Assembly (NCBI RefSeq): GCF_900129555.1 | Contig: NZ_FQWC01000009.1 | Location: 124,001-188,000, forward strand | Source of the DNA: Flavobacterium defluvii | GTDB taxonomy: Bacteria > Bacteroidota > Bacteroidia > Flavobacteriales > Flavobacteriaceae | Length of the DNA: 64,000 bases | Direction of reading: 5' to 3' | Part shown: piece after piece, positions 48,100 to 58,224 of the stretch | How the letters are laid out: the number at the start of each line of letters is the position of its first letter | How positions within the stretch are numbered: position 1 is the first letter of the stretch | Translations under genes and position numbers: made by a program | The notes under the pieces: generated by a model | Told to the model about the DNA's origin: nothing | The model's input: only the letters and a program-made list of their open reading frames with translations | The model's database searches: none

Positions 48100-49344
48100 T
48101 TATTTTTGCGGAATATAAATATTAAAAGTTGCACCTTCCATTGGTTTTGAAGAAGCAGTAATAATCCCGTTATGATTTTCGACAATCTTTTTAACAATGG
48201 CAAGCCCAATTCCAGTTCCGTCATAAATATCTCTGCTGTGTAATCGCTGAAAAACACCGAATATTTTTTCGCTGTGTTCCTGTTCAAAACCTATTCCGTT
48301 GTCACGAAAGCTGATATGACAGTAATTTTCTGTTGGCGATAATTTATCATTTTGTAATTCTCCGCCATTTACAATTCGGCTTTTAATTTCAATTTGAAGC
48401 GGAATTTCTTTTTGTGAAAATTTTAATGCATTGTTTATCAGATTTTCTACAAGCTGAATAAATAAAAACGGAATTATATTGATTTTGCCATGCAGTTCAG
48501 TAATAATTTCAGCATTTTTTTCTCGGATATTTTCCCGAAGTGCTTCTTTTACATTATCAATAATAATATTAAGATCTGTATTCTCGTAAATACGATCTGT
48601 AATATTGGTTCGGGAAAAAGCCAAAAGATCATTGATTAATTCCCGCATTCGGTTTGTAGCATATAGAATTCGCTCAAATTTTGCCTGCCCGTCAGGACTT
48701 AAATTGGGATATTCTTTTGCCAGAATAATGTTTGTAAAAGTTTGAATTTTGCGAAGCGGTTCCTGCAAATCATGACTTGAAATATGTGTAAAAGCATCAA
48801 GTTCAGTATTTTTCTTTTTTAACTCCGTTGCATATTTCTCAATCGCAATATACTGTGCGGCCAATTCTTCGTTTGCTTTTGTAATTTTGGCATTAAGCGC
48901 ACTTGCTTCTTCTTCCCGAATACGAAGTTCCCTGTTTTTCTTATACAGTTCGGTAAATACCATCACTTTTGCCTGAAGAATTTCGGCAGATAATGGTTTT
49001 ATCATATAATCAACAGCACCAGACTGATATCCTTTAAAAATATAATCTGAGGTATTCATATTGGCCGTTAAAAAAATAATAGGCACATGTTTGAGTTTAT
49101 CACTCTGACGGATAAGTTCAGCGGTTTCAAAACCGTCCATTAAAGGCATCTGAACGTCCATAAGTATAATGGCAAAATCCTGGTTTTTAAGCAAAATTCT
49201 GAGCGCGTCCTTACCCGAAGTCGCTTCTACAAACTCATATCCTTTATCGGCAAGAATAACCTGAAGCGAAAGCAGATTTTCCTTCTTATCGTCTACAATT
49301 AATATCTTAACCGAATGTTCTTCTATCGAATTTTGGTTTTTCAT
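48100..49344 (-). CDS. Receiver-histidine kinase (REC, HisKA, HATPase)
   Basis: 414 residues from ATG 49344 (the codon at 49350 is TTG). N-terminal REC about 10-130 (VKILIVDDKKENLLSLQV, FAIILMDVQMPLMDGFE with the phospho-Asp), a coiled coil 130-190, then HisKA with FTHISSHDLQEPLRKIQTF (His near 205) and HATPase with NLINNALKFSQ, DNGIGFEQ and GTGIGLAI. Inverted order, with the receiver first. Starts 9 nt after the stop of the polyHAMP kinase upstream, so in the same operon. Probably receives phosphate from that kinase. Confidence 0.92.
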   Translation of the reverse strand: MKNQNSIEEHSVKILIVDDKKENLLSLQVILADKGYEFVEATSGKDALRILLKNQDFAIILMDVQMPLMDGFETAELIRQSDKLKHVPIIFLTANMNTSDYIFKGYQSGAVDYMIKPLSAEILQAKVMVFTELYKKNRELRIREEEASALNAKITKANEELAAQYIAIEKYATELKKKNTELDAFTHISSHDLQEPLRKIQTFTNIILAKEYPNLSPDGQAKFERILYATNRMRELINDLLAFSRTNITDRIYENTDLNIIIDNVKEALRENIREKNAEIITELHGKINIIPFLFIQLVENLINNALKFSQKEIPLQIEIKSRIVNGGELQNDKLSPTENYCHISFRDNGIGFEQEHSEKIFGVFQRLHSRDIYDGTGIGLAIVKKIVENHNGIITASSKPMEGATFNIYIPQK

Positions 49345-49353
49345 AATCAAAAA

Positions 49354-52300
49354 TTATTTTAACCATACTCTCATTAAAGAGGATAATTGTTCAACATTAA
49401 CCGGTTTTGTAATATAATCTGATGCACCAGATTCGATACAGCGCTGTCTGTCTCCTTTCATTGCTTTTGCTGTAACTGCTATTATGGTCAGGTCTTTATG
49501 TTTTATATTTTTTCTAATAATTTTCATGGTTTCATAACCGTCTAATTCCGGCATCATGATATCCATCAAAACAATATCTATTTTAATATTCTGATTTAAA
49601 ATATCTATTGCTTCATGACCACTTTCTGCGCTAATAACTTCTAAACCAAATCGTTCTAAAGCGGTTGTTAGTGCGAATAAATTTCGAACATCGTCGTCAA
49701 CCAAAAGCACTTTTTTATTAATTAAAACATCTTCTTTTAAATAATACGTTTCAATTCTTTCTTTCATGCTTTCAGGGAGATCTTTATGTACACGATGCAT
49801 GAATAGGGCAGTCTGGTCTACTACTTCGTCAATTGAAGAAGCACTTTTTGTAATAATACTATGGGCAAATCGACCCAGTCTGCTGCGTTGTTTTTTATTT
49901 ACGTCACCGGCAGAATGAATAATAATAGCCGTTTCTCCACTGATATTGTTTTCTAAATCGCCAATTAAATCAAGACCATCTGCATCCGGAAGTACTAAAT
50001 CGAGTATAATACAGTCAAAAGATTTTTGTTTAATAAGTTCTACAGCATCTTTTGCAGTTAATGCCGTCGAAATTGAAATATCTTCTCCTTTTACAGCTTC
50101 ATAAATTCGTTTTAAATCAGTTTTATTATCATCGACAATCAAGAGGTTTTTTTCTTTCTTGTCTTTAAAATCCTGAATATCGTTAAAAAGAGAGGTCAGT
50201 AATTCGTTTTTAACCGGTTTAACAAAGAAATTTCTCGCTCCGCGTTTCAAGCCTCTATTTCTTTCATCTTCTCCGGAAATGATGTAAACCGGAATATGAC
50301 GAAGTGTAAAATCGGTTTTTAACCTGTCGAGAATTTTCCATCCGCTCGTATCCGGCATATTCAAATCCATAGTAATCGCGTGCGGCTGAAATTGATTGAT
50401 ATAATCTACAACGTCATTTCCGCGTGTGGTTACAATGGCTTTTATATTATGCTGATGTGCCCTCTCTAATAAAATTTTAGCAAAAGTTACATTGTCTTCT
50501 GCAATTAAAAGAATCTTGTCATCGGGCTTAATATCAGTACGATCGTCGCCAATTTCGTCTACAAAATACAAATCAATATCAGATTTATTAAAACTTGCTG
50601 ACGGAAGCGATTTTAAGCGGCTTTTTCCGGCGTGAATCACATTAGTTTCTTCATTAACATTAATGTTTTCTAATTCAGGAATATGAACAAATTTTAAAGG
50701 GAGGAATAAAGTAAATTTACTTCCTATATTGGTATCACTTTCTAATTCGATGCTTCCGCCTAATAAATCAGAAAGTCCGCGGCTGATGGACAATCCTAAA
50801 CCGGTTCCGCCATATTTACGGCTTGTAGATCCTTCTGCCTGCTGAAAAGCTTCAAAAATTATGTTTTGTTTTTCCTTCGAAATTCCGATTCCTGTATCTG
50901 AAATTTCAAAAGCAACTACCGCTTCGGCATTTTCCAGACTAAGATTTTTAGTTTTCCAGTTATTATCAGCTTTGTAAATGTTTAATTTCACTTCACCTTT
51001 TTCAGTAAATTTGAATGAATTCGAAAGAAGATTTTTTAGAATTTGATTCAATCTCTGCGAATCGGTTTCCATTGCTTCAGGAAGATTTTCATCCATCATA
51101 ATTTCAAAATGAAGATGTTTAGCCTGCGAAATAGGGTTGAAGGTAGATTCTACAAATCGGCTGATTTCTGCAAAAGTAATCGGGTTATAATCCACAGAAA
51201 TATAACCAGATTCAATTTTAGAAAGATCCAGAATGTCATTGATAAGCTGAATCAAGTCATCGCCGCATGCATTTATTGTTTTGGCAAACTGAATTTGTTT
51301 TTCGGATAAATTTCCGTCTCGGTTGGCGATTAATTCGTTTGCAAGAATCTGTAAACTGTTTAGCGGTGTTCTTAGCTCATGCGACATGTTAGCCAGGAAT
51401 TCTGATTTGTATTTGGATGTTAGTGTCAGCTGATCTGCTTTTTCTTCCAGTGCTTTACGGGCAACCTCAACTTCCTGATTTTTGAGCTCAACTTCTTCTT
51501 TTTGATTAGCCAATAGAATGGCTTTTTCTTCCAGTTCTTCGTTGGTATTTTTTAATACTTCCTGCTGGCTTTTCAGCTCATTTGCCAATGATTGTGACTG
51601 AACCAGTAATTCTTCTGTTCTTGAGTTTGATTCGATTGTATTTAATACGATACCGATACTTTCTGTTAAGCCTTCAAGAAAATCTAAGTGAGTCTGACTA
51701 AAGGTGTCAAGTGAAGCTAATTCAATAACTGCTTTAAGTCTTCCTTCAAATAAAACCGGAAGAATAATTACATCTTTTGGTTTAGCATCTCCTAATCCTG
51801 AGTTAATTCGGATATAGTCTTTTGGTACGTTGCTTAAAATAATTCTTTCTTTTTCAATTGCAACCTGACCTATAAGTCCTTCACCCATTGCATATTGCGT
51901 TGGTGAATTTTTTCTTTTGATGTAAGCATAAGACGCAATTAAATTCAGTTTTGAATCCATGAATTCTTCTCCTTCTTCCAGAATATAGAATAGACCATGC
52001 TGTGCGGTAACAACCGCTGCAAGCTCAGAAAGAATTTTCATGGTAACAGATTTAAGTTCTTTCTGCCCCTGAAGCATCTGAGTAAATTTAGCCAAATTTG
52101 ATTTCAGCCAGTCTTGTTCCTGATTACGTAAAGTAGTTGCTTTAAGGTTTGAAATCATTTGGTTAATAGTATCTTTAAGAGCTTCAACTTCACCTTTTGC
52201 TTCAACACCAATTGTTCGCGTTAAATCTCCCTGTGTTACTGCCGATGCCACTTCAGAAATTGCACGTACCTGAGTGGTAAGATTTGCTGCTAATTGGTTT

Positions 52301-55300
52301 ACATTTTCGGTTAAGTTTTTCCATGTTCCGGAAGCTCCAGGAACGTTTGCCTGACCTCCCAATTTTCCTTCGGCACCTACCTCACGGGCAACCGTTGTTA
52401 CCTGATCTGAGAATGTTGCCAGTGTATCAATCATCTCATTAATAGTATCGGTAAGCTGTGCTACTTCACCTTTTGCATCAATAGATAATTTTTGTTTTAA
52501 GTTTCCTTTTGCTACCGATGTTACAACTTTTGCAATACCACGAACCTGACCGGTTAAGTTGGATGCCATTACGTTAACCGAATCTGTTAAATCTTTCCAT
52601 GTTCCGGCAACACCTTTTACTTCAGATTGTCCACCCAGTTTTCCTTCGGTACCAACTTCACGTGCCACACGTGTTACCTCAGAAGCGAACGAATTTAACT
52701 GTTCCACCATTGTATTGAATGTATTTTTCAAATCAAGGATTTCTCCTTTTACGTCAACGGTAATTTGTTTCGAAAGGTCACCATTTGCAACGGCTTTGGT
52801 TACATCTGCAATATTACGAACCTGACCGGTTAAGTTGGATGCCATTTGGTTAACGGAATCGGTCAAATCTTTCCATGTTCCGGCAACTCCGGGAACGAAT
52901 GCTTGTCCGCCCAATTTTCCGTCGGTACCAACTTCACGAGCCACACGTGTTACCTCTGAGGCAAATGCACGAAGCTGATCTACCATCGTATTTACGGTTT
53001 CTTTTAATTGAAGAATTTCTCCACGAACGTCGGCGGTAATTTTTTTCGACATATCTCCGTTTGCAACGGCAATGGTTACCTCAGCAATATTACGTACCTG
53101 AGTTGTTAAGTTACCCGCCATTTGGTTAACGGAATCCGTCAAATCTTTCCATGTCCCGGCGACACCCGGAACATTGGCTTGTCCGCCCAGTTTTCCTTCG
53201 GTACCTACTTCACGTGCTACACGCGTTACCTCAGAGGCAAACTCACGAAGCTGATCCACCATGGTATTCAGTGTTTCTTTCAATTGCAGGATTTCTCCTC
53301 GTACATCTACGGTAATTTTTCTGGACATATCTCCATTTGCCACTGCAATTGCTACATCGGCAATATTACGTACCTGAGCGGTAAGGTTTCCGGCCATTTG
53401 GTTTACGGAATCTGTTAAATCTTTCCATGTTCCGGCAACTCCGGGAACGTTAGCTTGTCCGCCCAGTTTTCCTTCAGTTCCTACTTCTCGCGAAACCCTT
53501 GTAACCTCTGATGCAAAGCCTCGAAGCTGATCCACCATCGTATTAATGGTATTTTTTAACTCTAAAATTTCTCCTTTTACGTCAACGGTAATTTGGAGCG
53601 ATAAATCTCCTTTTGCTACGGCTGTTGTTACTTCGGCGATATTACGCACTTGTCCGGTTAAGTTCGATGCCATTTGGTTTACCGAATCTGTTAAATCTTT
53701 CCAGGTTCCGCCAACACCTTCTACTTGTGCCTGTCCGCCCAGTTTTCCTTCGGTACCAACCTCACGAGCCACACGCGTTACCTCTGAAGCGAAAGAGTTA
53801 AGCTGACCCACCATGGTATTAATTGTGTTTTTTAGCTCTAAGATTTCTCCTTTGGTATCAACCGTAATTTGGCGTGATAAATCTCCTTTTGCTACTGCTG
53901 TTGTTACTTCGGCGATATTACGTACTTGTCCGGTTAAGTTGGATGCCATTTGGTTTACGGAATCTGTTAAATCTTTCCAGGTTCCGCCGACACCTTTTAC
54001 TTTTGCCTGACCTCCCAGTTTTCCTTCGGTACCTACTTCAAGTGCCACACGCGTAACCTCAGAAGAGAAGGAGTTCAGCTGATCTACCATCGTATTGATG
54101 GTTTTCTTTAATTCTAAGATTTCTCCTTCGGCTACAGCCGTAATTTTTTTCGAAAGGTCACCGTTTGCTACGGCTGTTGTAACCTCGGCAATATTACGTA
54201 CTTGTCCGGTTAGGTTTGATGCCATTTGGTTAACAGAATCGGTTAAATCTTTCCATGTCCCGCCAACACCTTTTACTTTTGCCTGACCTCCCAGTTTTCC
54301 TTCTGAACCAACCTCACGTGCCACACGGGTTACCTCGGCACCAAATGAGTTAAGCTGATCCACCATGGTATTGATGGTATTTTTTAATTCGAGGATTTCT
54401 CCCTCAACGTTTACAGTAATTTTTTTGGATAAATCTCCTTTTGCCACGGCTGTCGTTACCTCGGCAATATTACGCACCTGACCTGTTAAGTTTGATGCCA
54501 TTTGATTTACAGAATCGGTCAAATCTTTCCAAACTCCACCGACACCTCGTACTCTGGCTTGCCCTCCCAGTTTTCCTTCAGAACCTACCTCACGCGCCAC
54601 ACGGGTCACCTCAGAAGAGAAAGAGTTTAGCTGATCTACCATGGTATTAATGGTGTCTTTCAATTCTAAGATTTCTCCTTTTACGTCTACGGTAATTTTT
54701 TTAGAAAGATCTCCTCTTGCTACGGCTGTTGTTACATCTGCGATATTACGTACTTGTCCTGTAAGATTCGATGCCATTTGGTTTACAGAATCGGTTAAGT
54801 CTTTCCATGTTCCGCCAACACCTTTTACCTGTGCCTGCCCGCCCAGTTTTCCTTCGGTACCAACCTCACGCGCCACACGGGTTACCTCAGAAGAGAAAGA
54901 GTTTAGCTGATCTACCATGGTATTGATGGTATTTTTTAATTCTAAGATTTCTCCTTTTACGTCTACGGTAATTTTTTTCGATAAATCTCCTTTTGCTACG
55001 GCTGTTGTTACATCGGCAATATTACGAACCTGACCGGTTAAGTTGCTGGCCATTTTATTTACAGAATCAGTCAAATCTTTCCAAACACCACCAACACCGC
55101 GAACTTTTGCCTGTCCGCCCAGTTTTCCTTCGGTACCAACCTCACGTGCCACACGTGTAACCTCCATCGAGAAAAGATTAAGCTGTTTTACCATTCCGTT
55201 TACCTCTTTTGCAATTCTGAGGAATTCTCCCTGAAGTGGATTTCCCTCAATAGATAATGGCATTTCCTGAGATAGGTTTCCTTTTGCTACAGAGGTAATT

Positions 55301-55728
55301 ACATGGGCAATTTCAATTGTTGGATGAACCAGATCTGATATCAAAGTATTTACAGAATCGACGCAGGAACTCCACGAACCTCTTGCTCCGTCTAACACTA
55401 CACGATTGGTTAATTTTCCTTGTTTACCAATACTTTTACCCACTTTTTGAAACTCAAAAACCATTCTTTCATTCAGGTCTATGATTTCGTTTAAAGTATC
55501 GCAGATTGATCTTTTTATTCCGTTTTGATCGGTTGGAAAACGCTGTGAGAAGTTTCCGTTTTTAACTTTCAGCAAAATCTTTAAAAATTCTGCATCGTTA
55601 AGTATAGATTCTTCGGTTTTGATTTTCTTTACTTTGGTTCCAGATGTTTTTTTCTCATCTGTTATGATTGGCAGTGCGATTAACACCTCGTTTTCTGGTG
55701 TTTTATCGATGTGTTTTGCTTTTTTCAT
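49354..55728 (-). CDS. Giant soluble hybrid kinase with poly-HAMP repeat array
   Basis: 2124 residues, no signal or membrane helix. Domains (approximate residues): N-terminal helical segment 1-85; 11 repeats of about 92 residues (from about 180 to 1190, plus a degenerate first unit at 95-175), each with EVTRVAREVG-EGKLGGQ then WKDLTDSVNQMASNLTGQVRNIA and GEILELKNTINTMV, i.e. paired HAMP-like units as in fungal Nik1 group III kinases; GAF 1240-1370; coiled coil 1380-1440; HisKA 1440-1505 (MSHELRTPLNS); HATPase 1570-1680; REC1 1740-1850; REC2 1865-1975; REC3 2005-2122. Nik1-type kinases sense osmotic stress. Repeats are near-identical in DNA, so unequal recombination is likely. Confidence 0.93.
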   Translation of the reverse strand: MKKAKHIDKTPENEVLIALPIITDEKKTSGTKVKKIKTEESILNDAEFLKILLKVKNGNFSQRFPTDQNGIKRSICDTLNEIIDLNERMVFEFQKVGKSIGKQGKLTNRVVLDGARGSWSSCVDSVNTLISDLVHPTIEIAHVITSVAKGNLSQEMPLSIEGNPLQGEFLRIAKEVNGMVKQLNLFSMEVTRVAREVGTEGKLGGQAKVRGVGGVWKDLTDSVNKMASNLTGQVRNIADVTTAVAKGDLSKKITVDVKGEILELKNTINTMVDQLNSFSSEVTRVAREVGTEGKLGGQAQVKGVGGTWKDLTDSVNQMASNLTGQVRNIADVTTAVARGDLSKKITVDVKGEILELKDTINTMVDQLNSFSSEVTRVAREVGSEGKLGGQARVRGVGGVWKDLTDSVNQMASNLTGQVRNIAEVTTAVAKGDLSKKITVNVEGEILELKNTINTMVDQLNSFGAEVTRVAREVGSEGKLGGQAKVKGVGGTWKDLTDSVNQMASNLTGQVRNIAEVTTAVANGDLSKKITAVAEGEILELKKTINTMVDQLNSFSSEVTRVALEVGTEGKLGGQAKVKGVGGTWKDLTDSVNQMASNLTGQVRNIAEVTTAVAKGDLSRQITVDTKGEILELKNTINTMVGQLNSFASEVTRVAREVGTEGKLGGQAQVEGVGGTWKDLTDSVNQMASNLTGQVRNIAEVTTAVAKGDLSLQITVDVKGEILELKNTINTMVDQLRGFASEVTRVSREVGTEGKLGGQANVPGVAGTWKDLTDSVNQMAGNLTAQVRNIADVAIAVANGDMSRKITVDVRGEILQLKETLNTMVDQLREFASEVTRVAREVGTEGKLGGQANVPGVAGTWKDLTDSVNQMAGNLTTQVRNIAEVTIAVANGDMSKKITADVRGEILQLKETVNTMVDQLRAFASEVTRVAREVGTDGKLGGQAFVPGVAGTWKDLTDSVNQMASNLTGQVRNIADVTKAVANGDLSKQITVDVKGEILDLKNTFNTMVEQLNSFASEVTRVAREVGTEGKLGGQSEVKGVAGTWKDLTDSVNVMASNLTGQVRGIAKVVTSVAKGNLKQKLSIDAKGEVAQLTDTINEMIDTLATFSDQVTTVAREVGAEGKLGGQANVPGASGTWKNLTENVNQLAANLTTQVRAISEVASAVTQGDLTRTIGVEAKGEVEALKDTINQMISNLKATTLRNQEQDWLKSNLAKFTQMLQGQKELKSVTMKILSELAAVVTAQHGLFYILEEGEEFMDSKLNLIASYAYIKRKNSPTQYAMGEGLIGQVAIEKERIILSNVPKDYIRINSGLGDAKPKDVIILPVLFEGRLKAVIELASLDTFSQTHLDFLEGLTESIGIVLNTIESNSRTEELLVQSQSLANELKSQQEVLKNTNEELEEKAILLANQKEEVELKNQEVEVARKALEEKADQLTLTSKYKSEFLANMSHELRTPLNSLQILANELIANRDGNLSEKQIQFAKTINACGDDLIQLINDILDLSKIESGYISVDYNPITFAEISRFVESTFNPISQAKHLHFEIMMDENLPEAMETDSQRLNQILKNLLSNSFKFTEKGEVKLNIYKADNNWKTKNLSLENAEAVVAFEISDTGIGISKEKQNIIFEAFQQAEGSTSRKYGGTGLGLSISRGLSDLLGGSIELESDTNIGSKFTLFLPLKFVHIPELENINVNEETNVIHAGKSRLKSLPSASFNKSDIDLYFVDEIGDDRTDIKPDDKILLIAEDNVTFAKILLERAHQHNIKAIVTTRGNDVVDYINQFQPHAITMDLNMPDTSGWKILDRLKTDFTLRHIPVYIISGEDERNRGLKRGARNFFVKPVKNELLTSLFNDIQDFKDKKEKNLLIVDDNKTDLKRIYEAVKGEDISISTALTAKDAVELIKQKSFDCIILDLVLPDADGLDLIGDLENNISGETAIIIHSAGDVNKKQRSRLGRFAHSIITKSASSIDEVVDQTALFMHRVHKDLPESMKERIETYYLKEDVLINKKVLLVDDDVRNLFALTTALERFGLEVISAESGHEAIDILNQNIKIDIVLMDIMMPELDGYETMKIIRKNIKHKDLTIIAVTAKAMKGDRQRCIESGASDYITKPVNVEQLSSLMRVWLK
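52150..55480. repeat. Tandem array of eleven 276-bp units inside the kinase gene
   Basis: The coding repeat is about 276 bp (92 codons). Units share long identical tracts such as TTTCCTTCGGTACC and GGTTACCTC-type segments on the plus strand, and vary mainly in loop residues (KVRGVGGV, QVKGVGGT, NVPGVAGT). The last three units are more divergent. A good target for copy-number change and assembly collapse. Confidence 0.9.
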
Positions 55729-55776
55729 AATCGGGCAGGAGTTGGTATAGGTTGTGTTTTTGGATTGGGATATTTT

Positions 55777-55856
55777 TAAAATTTTAGATTTTAGATTTTA
55801 GATTTTTTATTAAAATTATCATTGTCATTGTCATTGTCATTGTCATTGTCATTGTC
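55777..55856. repeat. Short tandem repeats upstream of the polyHAMP kinase
   Basis: Six perfect copies of the hexamer ATTGTC (55821-55856) and, just to the left, about three copies of ATTTTAG (about 55777-55805). They lie 50-130 nt upstream of the kinase ATG, between it and the preceding response regulator stop. Slippage would change spacing in the leader. Confidence 0.85.
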
Positions 55857-55861
55857 ATTTT

Positions 55862-56293
55862 TTAACCATTTTCTTTCAATAATATTTTTCTTAAATGAAA
55901 CTGCACGAATGCATCCATAGAATCCGGTCTTTTGGTGTTGTCGTTATAATTTAAAGGTTTTATAATATACCCGGAAATACCTAATTTTTCGGCATCGGTT
56001 CTGTCGTTGCTTTCAGAAGATGTGGTCATTATAAAAACGTTTAAATGTTTTAGATTTTCATCGTCTCTAAGAATTGTAAGAAATTCAATTCCGTTCATTT
56101 TGGGCATATTAATATCGAGAAGAATAACATCCGGAATAAGCGGATTTTCTGTATCTCTTAATAACTTTAGAGCTTCAAGCCCGTTGTATGCAGTATAAAG
56201 AACGTATTGTATTTCTAATTTTTTTAAAGAACGCTCTACTGAAATTGTATCCAGTTCATCATCTTCAATTAATAAAATGTTTGGTTTTCTCAT
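55862..56293 (-). CDS. Single-domain response regulator (Rcp1-like)
   Basis: 143 residues, one receiver domain: NILLIEDDELDTISVERSLKK, LIPDVILLDINMPKMNGIEFL with the phospho-Asp, FIMTTSSESNDRTDAEKLGISGYIIKPL. The longer loop after the Asp and the TTSS/D/A pattern resemble the cyanobacterial-phytochrome regulator Rcp1. No output domain. Its start overlaps the stop of the histidine kinase 56290 by 4 nt, so they are a translated pair. Confidence 0.93.
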   Translation of the reverse strand: MRKPNILLIEDDELDTISVERSLKKLEIQYVLYTAYNGLEALKLLRDTENPLIPDVILLDINMPKMNGIEFLTILRDDENLKHLNVFIMTTSSESNDRTDAEKLGISGYIIKPLNYNDNTKRPDSMDAFVQFHLRKILLKENG

Positions 56294-57741
56294 ACTGTTT
56301 TATTATTTCTCCAGGTAAAAGTAAATTCGGCTCCTTCACCCAGTTTAGATTGTACATTAATGGTTTCTCCTTGTTCGTCTATTATTTTTTTTACAATAGC
56401 GAGACCAATTCCGGTACTTTCCATTTCGTTTTTTTCTCTTAATGTCTGGAAGATTTCGAATATTTTTTGATGATATTCAGGATCGATTCCAATTCCGTTG
56501 TCTTTTACCGAAAATTCATAAACGTTCATTATTTTCTCGCATTTAATTTGTATTCTCGGGTTTTCTGCTTTTGAATATTTTACGGCATTGCTAATTAAAT
56601 TGGAGAATACTTGTTCGAGTTTTAAACGTTCTGTAAAAATTTCCGGAAGGTTAATCATTTCCAGTTTAAATTTTCTGGGTACAATCGATTGAGAAATTTC
56701 ATCAACCATTGCGTTTGTATCGACTAATTCAGGAGTTGTTTTTCTATTTATCCGGGCATAATCTAAAAGACCATTAATAAGAGCTTCCATTCGCTGTGTT
56801 CTTTTCGGAATTATGTTGAGATAATTCTTTAAGGCTGGAGAGAGTTCGCCTGATAAATCTTCTTCTATCCAGCTTATTACATTATAAATACCCCTAAGCG
56901 GGGCTTTTAAATCATGAGAAACGACATAAGCAAATTTGTTTAATTCGGCATTTTTGTTTTCTAAATCCTGAATATTTTTTTCAAGCCTGCGTGACATTAT
57001 ATTTAAAGATGATGCCAAAGCACTTAGTTCATCATTTCTGTAATCTTTGACTATTGTAAATTTTCCTTTCGAAATTGTATCTGCTACACGAACCATAGAA
57101 TTAATACGATTGGTAATCATAATTACGATATAACCCGTGCTGACAATGCCGACAAAAATGGTCAGTAATAAAAATATTAACGAATACGTTCTGGTTTTTT
57201 TTAAAGATTCAAGAAGCATTTCGCTATGATGTTTTCGTGTTTTGTATTCAATTTTATCAAATCGCTTAAACTTTCTTGTAATAGCATCATTAATATTTTT
57301 GCCTACATGCTTTTTTAGTTTATTATCCAAAAGATTTTGATAAACTACAGGATTATCGTTTCTGTTTTTTATTAATTCTGTTGTATATTCAAGCCAGCTG
57401 TTATGAAGCTCGCTGATAGAATCCAGAATTGAACGCTGTGTGTTATTAATGCCAATGAGTGATTTTTGTTCTTTGAGATATTCAGGCACCTGTATTATTC
57501 CATTGTAATATTCTCCTAAAAAGGTAGTGTCATTAGTTAAAAAATAACCTCGCACAGCACTTTGCATTTCAAGAATAGCTCTGTGTGTTTTATTTGAATT
57601 TCGAATGACAGCTTCTGATTTAGAAAGAAACTGAGAATTAAGACGTACTTTTTGAGACAATCTGTAATTGGTATATGAATCTGCAACAGAAAGCAAAATT
57701 ATTAGCGTAAATGCAAGAAGTATTTGAGTTGATAATTTCAT
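56290..57741 (-). CDS. Sensor histidine kinase with CHASE3-like and HAMP domains
   Basis: 483 residues from ATG 57741 (the codon at 57795 is TTG). Transmembrane helix at about 5-25; periplasmic CHASE3-like helical domain about 30-180 (SVADSYTNYRLSQKV, AVRGYFLTNDTTFLGEYYNG); second helix about 182-204; HAMP; HisKA with FAYVVSHDLKAPLRGIYNVIS (His near 270) and HATPase with NLISNAVKYSKAE, DNGIGIDP, STGIGLAI. Pairs with the receiver gene 55862. Confidence 0.93.
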   Translation of the reverse strand: MKLSTQILLAFTLIILLSVADSYTNYRLSQKVRLNSQFLSKSEAVIRNSNKTHRAILEMQSAVRGYFLTNDTTFLGEYYNGIIQVPEYLKEQKSLIGINNTQRSILDSISELHNSWLEYTTELIKNRNDNPVVYQNLLDNKLKKHVGKNINDAITRKFKRFDKIEYKTRKHHSEMLLESLKKTRTYSLIFLLLTIFVGIVSTGYIVIMITNRINSMVRVADTISKGKFTIVKDYRNDELSALASSLNIMSRRLEKNIQDLENKNAELNKFAYVVSHDLKAPLRGIYNVISWIEEDLSGELSPALKNYLNIIPKRTQRMEALINGLLDYARINRKTTPELVDTNAMVDEISQSIVPRKFKLEMINLPEIFTERLKLEQVFSNLISNAVKYSKAENPRIQIKCEKIMNVYEFSVKDNGIGIDPEYHQKIFEIFQTLREKNEMESTGIGLAIVKKIIDEQGETINVQSKLGEGAEFTFTWRNNKTV

Positions 57742-57846
57742 TGTCTTTCTGTTAAGAATACCATAGGCACTAAGGTTTAGCAATAAAAAAAGCAAAAAAC
57801 GACCAATTTTCTACGTTTAGCGGCTTCATTGTAAATACAGCATATA

Positions 57847-58224
57847 TTAAACAATATAATGGCTGAGTATTTTTTTCAATTCATTAAAATCACTGGGTTT
57901 GGATATATATTCGTTTGCTCCATACTTTCTTGCTTTTAGCTTAATTTCTTCAAATTGTGAGGTCGAAAAAACTATTATTGGAATGTTTTTTATGGCTTCC
58001 TGTTTTTTAATTTCGATTAAAAACTCAAAGCCGGACATTATAGGCATATTAAGATCAAGAAAAATTACATCAGGGTTAATTTCTTTATGGATTAATTTAT
58101 TAAGTGCTTCTACAGGATTTTGCATTGCAGTATAATCTGCGGTAGAGACAGCCTGCAGAGCTTCCATAAAAAACTCGCAATCGTCAATATCATCGTCTAT
58201 CTGCAATATATTTTTATAAATCAT
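57847..58224 (-). CDS. Single-domain response regulator
   Basis: 125 residues from ATG 58224; longer frames to 58308 read unlikely sequence. Receiver with NILQIDDDIDDCEFFMEAL at the N-terminus, VIFLDLNMPIMSGFEFL with the phospho-Asp, IPIIVFSTSQFEEIKLKARKYGANEYISKPS. No output domain. About 105 nt upstream of the CHASE3 kinase gene and in the same direction, so first gene of the signalling operon. Confidence 0.92.
   Translation of the reverse strand: MIYKNILQIDDDIDDCEFFMEALQAVSTADYTAMQNPVEALNKLIHKEINPDVIFLDLNMPIMSGFEFLIEIKKQEAIKNIPIIVFSTSQFEEIKLKARKYGANEYISKPSDFNELKKILSHYIV

Noticed and set aside
52559..55234. Many plus-strand open frames of 60-98 codons opposite the poly-HAMP array
   Set aside because: They are shadows repeated with the 276-bp period of the coding strand and have no conserved protein features.
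57742..57795. TTG start for the CHASE3 kinase
   Set aside because: ATG at 57741 gives a normal signal anchor; the extension is a chance hydrophobic reading.
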